Assembly (NCBI GenBank): GCA_026125625.1
Contig: JAHCKU010000070.1
Coordinates: 1 to 10,514, forward strand
DNA from: Burkholderiales bacterium
Lineage (GTDB): Bacteria > Pseudomonadota > Gammaproteobacteria > Burkholderiales > SHXO01
Reading direction: 5' to 3'
Length of the DNA: 10,514 bases
In this document: piece after piece, positions 6,840-10,514 of the stretch
Layout: each line of letters starts with the position of its first letter
How positions within the stretch are numbered: the first letter of the stretch is position 1
Notes under the pieces: model-generated
Told to the model about the DNA's origin: nothing
Seen by the model: the letters and a program-made list of their open reading frames with translations, nothing else
Databases searched by the model: none
Program-made: the position numbers and the translations under genes

Positions 6840-7592
6840 ATGCGCACCCTGCTCGCCACGCTGCTGCTTGCCGCCGGTGCGCTGGCAGCTGGCGACGTGC
6901 ACGCGCAGGCCGCACTGCCGGCGATCACCAGCACGCCGGCTCCCGGCGGAGGACAGACGTTCTCGCTGACCCTGCAGACGCTGCTGTTCCTCACTTCGCT
7001 CACGTTCCTGCCTGCCATTCTGCTGATGATGACTTCGTTTACTCGTATCGTCATCGTGCTGTCTTTGCTGAGGCAGGCGCTCGGCACGACGCAGGCTCCA
7101 CCCAATCAGGTTCTGATCGGGCTGGCCCTGTTCCTGACCTTCTTCATCATGGGCCCGGTATTCGAGCGCGTGTACAGCGATGCCTACGTACCGTTCTCCG
7201 AGCGCCGCGTCGATTTCCAGCAGGCGCTCAAGCTCGGCGCAGTGCCCCTCAAGGGTTTCATGCTCAGGCAGACCAGACAATCCGACCTGGCGTTGTTCGC
7301 CGAGCTGGCCGGCGCCCCCGCCTTGGAAAGTCCCGACGATGTCCCCATGCGTGTGCTGGTCCCGGCGTTCGTGATCAGCGAGCTGAAAACCGCTTTCCAG
7401 ATCGGCTTCATCGTGTTCATTCCTTTCCTGATCATCGACCTGGTGGTGGCCAGCGTGCTCATGTCGATGGGCATGATGATGCTTTCTCCGGTGATCATTT
7501 CGCTGCCGTTCAAGCTCATGCTGTTCGTCCTGGTGGACGGCTGGAATCTGCTGATCGGCTCGCTGGTGCAGACTTTCTATACGGGATCCTGA
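6840..7592 (+). CDS. fliP: Flagellar export gate protein FliP
   Basis: FliP forms the pentameric core of the FliPQR export channel in the centre of the MS ring. The 250-aa product fits the family exactly. It has a cleavable-type signal sequence (about 1-22, ending VHA), as is known for FliP, then membrane segments near 45-68, 88-107, 185-207 and 211-232. Both family signatures are present: MMTSFTRIVIVLSLLRQALG (63-82) and FIPFLIIDLVVASVLMSMGM (193-212). The Met cluster MSMGMMM (208-214) corresponds to the methionine-rich loop that seals the resting channel. It starts immediately after the fliO stop and ends 3 bp before fliQ. Confidence 0.99.
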   Translation: MRTLLATLLLAAGALAAGDVHAQAALPAITSTPAPGGGQTFSLTLQTLLFLTSLTFLPAILLMMTSFTRIVIVLSLLRQALGTTQAPPNQVLIGLALFLTFFIMGPVFERVYSDAYVPFSERRVDFQQALKLGAVPLKGFMLRQTRQSDLALFAELAGAPALESPDDVPMRVLVPAFVISELKTAFQIGFIVFIPFLIIDLVVASVLMSMGMMMLSPVIISLPFKLMLFVLVDGWNLLIGSLVQTFYTGS

Positions 7593-7595
7593 GCG

Positions 7596-7865
7596 ATGAC
7601 CCCCGAGATCGTCATCAACCTGGTGCAGCAGGCCTTGCAAGTGACGTTGCTGGTGTCGGCACCTCTGCTCCTCGCTGCTCTGGCGACTGGCCTGCTGGTG
7701 AGCGTGTTCCAGGCTGCTACGCAGATCAACGAGATGACTTTGTCGTTCATCCCCAAGCTCGTCGCTATTTTCGCGGTGGCGGTTCTGGCCGGCCCATGGA
7801 TGATCGGACTCATCGTCGATTTCACGCGCCGCCTGCTGACGTCCCTGCCCGACGTAATCGGATAG
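7596..7865 (+). CDS. fliQ: Flagellar export gate protein FliQ
   Basis: FliQ is a small hairpin membrane protein; four copies wrap around FliP and FliR in the export gate. At 89 aa the product has the exact family length, with two hydrophobic helices (about 15-38 and 53-76) joined by the invariant loop QAATQINEMTLSFIPK (39-54). It starts three bases after the fliP stop, and its stop is 19 bp before fliR. Nothing unusual is seen. Confidence 0.98.
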   Translation: MTPEIVINLVQQALQVTLLVSAPLLLAALATGLLVSVFQAATQINEMTLSFIPKLVAIFAVAVLAGPWMIGLIVDFTRRLLTSLPDVIG

Positions 7866-7884
7866 GGGCCGGTGCCGCTCGCGC

Positions 7885-8673
7885 ATGATCCAGATCACGA
7901 CCGCGCAGTGGTATGCCTGGATCGCGACTTTCATGTTTCCGTTCCTGCGCGTGCTGGGTTTGCTTTTGGCCGATCCTCTGTTCGGCAATCGCACCACCCC
8001 GATGGCGGCCAAGGTCGGTCTGGCAATCTTCGTGACGCTGCTCCTGGCGCCCGTCCTGCCGCCCGTGCCGCAGGTCGAGCCGGCATCGGCCGAAGGCGTG
8101 CTGATCGCCGTGCAACAGCTCCTCATCGGGCTGGCCATGGGTTTTGCCGTGCGCATTGCGCTCACGGCAGCCGAGATGGCCGGGCAGCTGGCCGGACTGC
8201 AGATGGGGCTGGGCTTTGCGGTGTTTTTCGATCCCCGGTCGAGCGCGCAGACCGCCGTGGTGGGTCAATTCGTGGGGCTGTTCACCATCCTCGTCTTCCT
8301 CTCCATCAACGGCCACTTCGTGGTGCTGACCGTGCTGGCTGAGAGTTTCCGCCTGCTGCCGGTGGATATCGGACCGATCAGCGCGCTGGGATGGCGCACG
8401 CTGGTGGAGTGGGGCGGTATCATTTTCAGTGCCGGCGTGCTGATCTCGCTGCCGGTGGTCGGCGCGTTGCTCATCGCCAACGTCGCGGTGGGCATCATGT
8501 CGCGCGCTGCGCCGCAGCTGAACCTGTTCGCCGTCGGCTTTCCGATCACGCTGATGACCGGTTTCGTCGCCCTGTACCTCGCTGCACCCTACATTGGCCC
8601 GGCGCTGGCAGGCCTGTTCGAGCAGGCAATGTCCGCGATCGGCCGCCTCCTCGATGGTCTGTCGCCTGGCTGA
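7885..8673 (+). CDS. fliR: Flagellar export gate protein FliR
   Basis: FliR completes the FliP5Q4R1 export gate and contacts FlhB. The 262-aa product is of normal length and mostly hydrophobic, with about six membrane segments (for example near 12-30, 42-60, 75-95, 125-150, 175-205 and 212-235). Family motifs include AGQLAGLQMGLGFAVFFDP (99-117), FLSINGHFVVL (138-148) and MSRAAPQLNLFAVGFP. In many bacteria flhB follows fliR or is fused to it; here an unrelated methyltransferase gene starts 7 bp after the fliR stop, so flhB must be elsewhere. Confidence 0.98.
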   Translation: MIQITTAQWYAWIATFMFPFLRVLGLLLADPLFGNRTTPMAAKVGLAIFVTLLLAPVLPPVPQVEPASAEGVLIAVQQLLIGLAMGFAVRIALTAAEMAGQLAGLQMGLGFAVFFDPRSSAQTAVVGQFVGLFTILVFLSINGHFVVLTVLAESFRLLPVDIGPISALGWRTLVEWGGIIFSAGVLISLPVVGALLIANVAVGIMSRAAPQLNLFAVGFPITLMTGFVALYLAAPYIGPALAGLFEQAMSAIGRLLDGLSPG

Positions 8674-8680
8674 ATCGGGG

Positions 8681-9247
8681 ATGGCGAGCAACGCCGCCGT
8701 GCACGTCGCAGTTCCCTCAACCTGGGTGCTGCGCTTCGCGGATCTGGTGCCGCGCCTCGGGCCGGTCCTGGATGTGGCGTGCGGATACGGCCGACATGCG
8801 CACCTGTTCGCAAGCAAGGGATATCGGGTGATGGCGGTCGATCGTGACCGACAGGCGCTCGCGGCTTCTTCCTGCATCCACGGGGTGCAGACCATATGCG
8901 CAGATCTCGAGCGCGGCAGCTGGCCTTTTACGTTGAACGCCTTTGCCGGCGTCGTGGTCACCAACTATCTGCATCGACCGCTGCTGCCGTCGTTGATCGC
9001 TGCGCTCGGCGCAGGCGGGGTCCTCATCTATGAAACCTTTTCCGCCGGCAACGAGCGCTACGGGCGACCATCGAGACCGGATTTCCTTCTGCAACCGGGC
9101 GAGTTGCTGCGCGTGGCAGCCGGCTTGCGCATTCTCGCGTTCGAGGACTGCTACGTGGAACGCCCGGCGCCAGCGCTGGTACAGCGCGTGTGTGCGATCA
9201 ACGCAACCGACGTTCCGACAGCGCCGTTGCGGGGTGGCTTCGGTTAA
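8681..9247 (+). CDS. Class I SAM-dependent methyltransferase, substrate unknown
   Basis: The 188-aa product has a Rossmann-type SAM-binding fold: motif I LDVACGYGRHA (30-40), the acidic residue ending strand 2 in VMAVDRD (D54), CADLE (73-77) in the motif II position, and VVVTNYLHRPLLPSL (91-105) after it. The C-terminal half contains IYETFSAGNERYGRPSRP and a late LLRVAAGLRILAFEDCYVER strand pair. The general look is of a TehB/UbiE-like small-molecule methyltransferase, but no substrate-specific motif is visible and I do not assign one. The frame is open upstream to 8594 inside fliR; I chose the ATG at 8681 because it avoids that overlap and the protein then begins just before the conserved PSTWVLRFADLVP. 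It sits 7 bp after fliR and 51 bp before dapA. From memory, similar genes precede dapA in beta-proteobacteria. Confidence 0.85.
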   Translation: MASNAAVHVAVPSTWVLRFADLVPRLGPVLDVACGYGRHAHLFASKGYRVMAVDRDRQALAASSCIHGVQTICADLERGSWPFTLNAFAGVVVTNYLHRPLLPSLIAALGAGGVLIYETFSAGNERYGRPSRPDFLLQPGELLRVAAGLRILAFEDCYVERPAPALVQRVCAINATDVPTAPLRGGFG

Positions 9248-9263
9248 ACTAGCCGCCTTGCGT

Positions 9264-9285
9264 GGGCCTCGCATTTCGAGGCGCC
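9264..9285 (+). promoter_or_regulatory. Hairpin in the dapA leader, next to the ribosome binding site
   Basis: GCCTCG (9266-9271), loop CATTT and CGAGGC (9277-9282) make a perfect 6-bp stem that can be extended by two G-C pairs across a single bulged G (9283). It ends two bases before the purine-rich Shine-Dalgarno of dapA (GGGGAGGAG, 9287-9295). No T-run follows, so it is not a terminator. It may mark the 5' end of a dapA leader RNA or bind a regulator. It is too short for the known lysine riboswitch. Confidence 0.4.
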
Positions 9286-9298
9286 CGGGGAGGAGATC

Positions 9299-10195
9299 AT
9301 GTTGAGAGGCAGCCTGGTCGCAATCGTTACGCCGATGCACGAGGACGGCAGTCTGGATCTCGATGCGTTTCGCCGGCTGATCGACTGGCACATCGCGGAG
9401 GGAACCAACGGCATCGTCGTGGTCGGAACAACGGGAGAGTCTCCCAGCGTCGACTTCGAGGAGCACTGTCTCCTGATCAAGACGGCTGTGGAGCACGGGC
9501 GCGGGCGAGTGCCGATCATCGCCGGTACCGGAGCGAATTCGACCCGTGAAGCCATCGAATTGCAAGCCTACGCCAAGCATGCGGGAGCGGATCTTGCGCT
9601 ATCGGTCGTGCCCTACTACAACAAACCCACGCAGGAAGGCCTGTATCGTCACTTCAAGGCGATCGCCGAAGCGGTGGACATTCCGATGATCGTCTACAAC
9701 GTTCCTGGTCGCACCGTATGCGACATGCAGAACGACACGGTATTACGTCTGTCGCAGGTGCCCAACGTGATCGGCATCAAGGACGCTACCGCGAACCTGG
9801 AACGCGGCTCGGACCTCATCCGGCGTGCATCCAACAAGGGCTTCGCCATCTATAGCGGAGACGACGCAACCTGTCTGGCACTGACCCTGATGGGTGGTGA
9901 CGGGGTGATCTCCGTCACCGCCAACGTGGCGCCGCGTGCAATGTCGGAGATGTGCAGGGCAGCGCTGGCCGGCGATCTGGTTCGTGCGCGTACGTTGAAC
10001 AACAAACTGCTTGGACTGCATCGCCATCTGTTCGTGGAAGCGAATCCGATCCCGGTCAAATGGGTACTGCAGCAGATGGGACGCATCGCGGAGGGTATCC
10101 GCCTGCCGCTCACGCCGCTGTCCTCCTCGTTTCATGATCTGCTGCGCAGCGCCATGGAGCAGGCCGAACTGAGCGCGCAGGCGCAGCCCGCTTGA
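9299..10195 (+). CDS. dapA: 4-hydroxy-tetrahydrodipicolinate synthase DapA
   Basis: DapA condenses pyruvate with aspartate semialdehyde, the first committed step of the diaminopimelate/lysine pathway, which supplies peptidoglycan and protein. The 298-aa TIM-barrel product keeps E. coli numbering: Schiff-base lysine K161 (GIKDAT), Y133, T44 and T45 (GTTGES), Y107 (PYYNKP) and R138 (NVPGRT) are all present, so it should be active. Of the residues that bind inhibitory lysine in E. coli, S48, H56, N80, E84 and Y106 are kept, while A49 is Pro and H53 is Phe; feedback control may be altered but is not obviously lost. A very strong GGGGAGGAG precedes the ATG by four bases. bamC begins 31 bp after its stop, the known dapA-bamC arrangement. 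Confidence 0.98.
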   Translation: MLRGSLVAIVTPMHEDGSLDLDAFRRLIDWHIAEGTNGIVVVGTTGESPSVDFEEHCLLIKTAVEHGRGRVPIIAGTGANSTREAIELQAYAKHAGADLALSVVPYYNKPTQEGLYRHFKAIAEAVDIPMIVYNVPGRTVCDMQNDTVLRLSQVPNVIGIKDATANLERGSDLIRRASNKGFAIYSGDDATCLALTLMGGDGVISVTANVAPRAMSEMCRAALAGDLVRARTLNNKLLGLHRHLFVEANPIPVKWVLQQMGRIAEGIRLPLTPLSSSFHDLLRSAMEQAELSAQAQPA

Positions 10196-10226
10196 TCGCC
10201 CACGTATTGTCTTTTTTCTGGAAGTC

Positions 10227-10514
10227 ATGACGCGAAGACTTGCCGTTACCTGGCTGGTGCTGGGCCTTCTCCTCGTCTCGGGTTGCTCGAGGACCATCGT
10301 TCCCACCAAGAAGATCGACTACAAGACGGCGAGGGAAACGGCGCCACTGGAGATTCCGCCCGAATTGCCGGCGCCGAACGCGAGCGATCGTTTTGCACTG
10401 CCGAATGCGCCCAGCCGCAGCGCGGCCACCTACTCCGAGTACGCACAGGAGCGACCGCGGGTATCGGGTCAAAGCGTCCTGCAGCCGGTGGAAGGAGCAA
10501 GGGTGGCGCGCGCC
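10227..10514 (+). CDS. bamC: Outer membrane assembly lipoprotein BamC, N-terminal part (3' truncated by window edge)
   Basis: BamC is a lipoprotein accessory of the BAM complex, which inserts beta-barrel proteins into the outer membrane. The first 96 codons are present and the frame is open at the window end. It begins with MTRR, a hydrophobic stretch (5-18) and a lipobox VSGC with the lipidated Cys at residue 20. The following region, KIDYKTARETAPLEIPPELP (residues 28-47), matches the N-terminal unstructured segment of BamC/NlpB family proteins that wraps around BamD. GGAAG lies four bases before the ATG. Position after dapA (the gene was first called nlpB or dapX for this reason) makes the assignment firm despite truncation. 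Confidence 0.9.
   Translation, partial: MTRRLAVTWLVLGLLLVSGCSRTIVPTKKIDYKTARETAPLEIPPELPAPNASDRFALPNAPSRSAATYSEYAQERPRVSGQSVLQPVEGARVARA

Noticed and set aside
6357..8165. 602-codon open frame on the - strand across fliN to fliR
   Set aside because: It lies antisense to five well-identified genes, its product is a His/Gln/Arg/Glu-rich composition artefact without recognisable domains, and such mirrors are expected in DNA with strong third-position G/C.
8594..8680. Longer methyltransferase starting inside fliR at 8594 or 8654
   Set aside because: It would overlap the fliR coding end and adds a Arg/Ser/Cys-rich stretch that looks like an out-of-frame reading of fliR; the ATG at 8681 gives a normal domain start.
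7822..8964. 380-codon open frame on the - strand across fliR and the methyltransferase
   Set aside because: Shadow of two genes on the other strand, with the same biased composition and no domain.
10196..10226. T-run (CTTTTTTCT) after dapA as a terminator
   Set aside because: No stem precedes the T-run, and bamC starts only 31 bp after dapA, so the two are probably co-transcribed.

Overview
The window is one side of a flagellar biosynthesis cluster, all on the + strand, running straight into housekeeping genes. Order: fliG (3' part), fliH, fliI, fliJ, fliK, fliL, fliM, fliN, fliO, fliP, fliQ, fliR, an uncharacterised class I SAM-dependent methyltransferase, dapA, and bamC (5' part). The DNA is GC-rich with strong third-position G/C, which produces many long antisense shadow reading frames. 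The protein styles (FliM opening MADDILSQEEVDALL, the methyltransferase-dapA-bamC order) suggest a beta-proteobacterium, perhaps Rhodocyclales-like; a gamma-proteobacterium cannot be excluded. An excellent sigma-54 promoter inside the flagellar run fits a lineage that uses RpoN-dependent flagellar control.

Region 1 (1-3053), fliG-H-I-J: rotor/switch protein, then the cytoplasmic ATPase module of the flagellar type III export apparatus. Genes overlap or abut and are probably translated in a coupled way. fliH has no ATG near its 5' end and probably starts at TTG.

Region 2 (3054-4355): fliK (hook-length ruler) stands between two non-coding gaps. The 95-bp gap before it holds a perfect TGGCAC-N5-TTGCA sigma-54 element placed about 28 nt upstream of the fliK start as a transcription start. 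The 196-bp gap after it is unusually AT-rich at its centre, with three hairpins and a strong ribosome binding site for fliL.

Region 3 (4356-8673), fliL-M-N-O-P-Q-R: stator-associated FliL, C-ring proteins FliM and FliN, and the membrane export gate FliO/P/Q/R. Gaps are 0-19 bp, so this is almost certainly one transcript.

Region 4 (8681-10514): the methyltransferase starts 7 bp after fliR and may be co-transcribed with it. dapA (lysine/diaminopimelate synthesis) has its own 51-bp leader with a perfect hairpin and a strong ribosome binding site. bamC (outer-membrane assembly lipoprotein) follows and runs off the end.

I see no mobile element, CRISPR array, tRNA or rRNA, and no evidence of an undescribed multi-gene system. 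The most valuable signals are regulatory: the sigma-54 element before fliK, the structured fliK-fliL gap, and the dapA leader hairpin.
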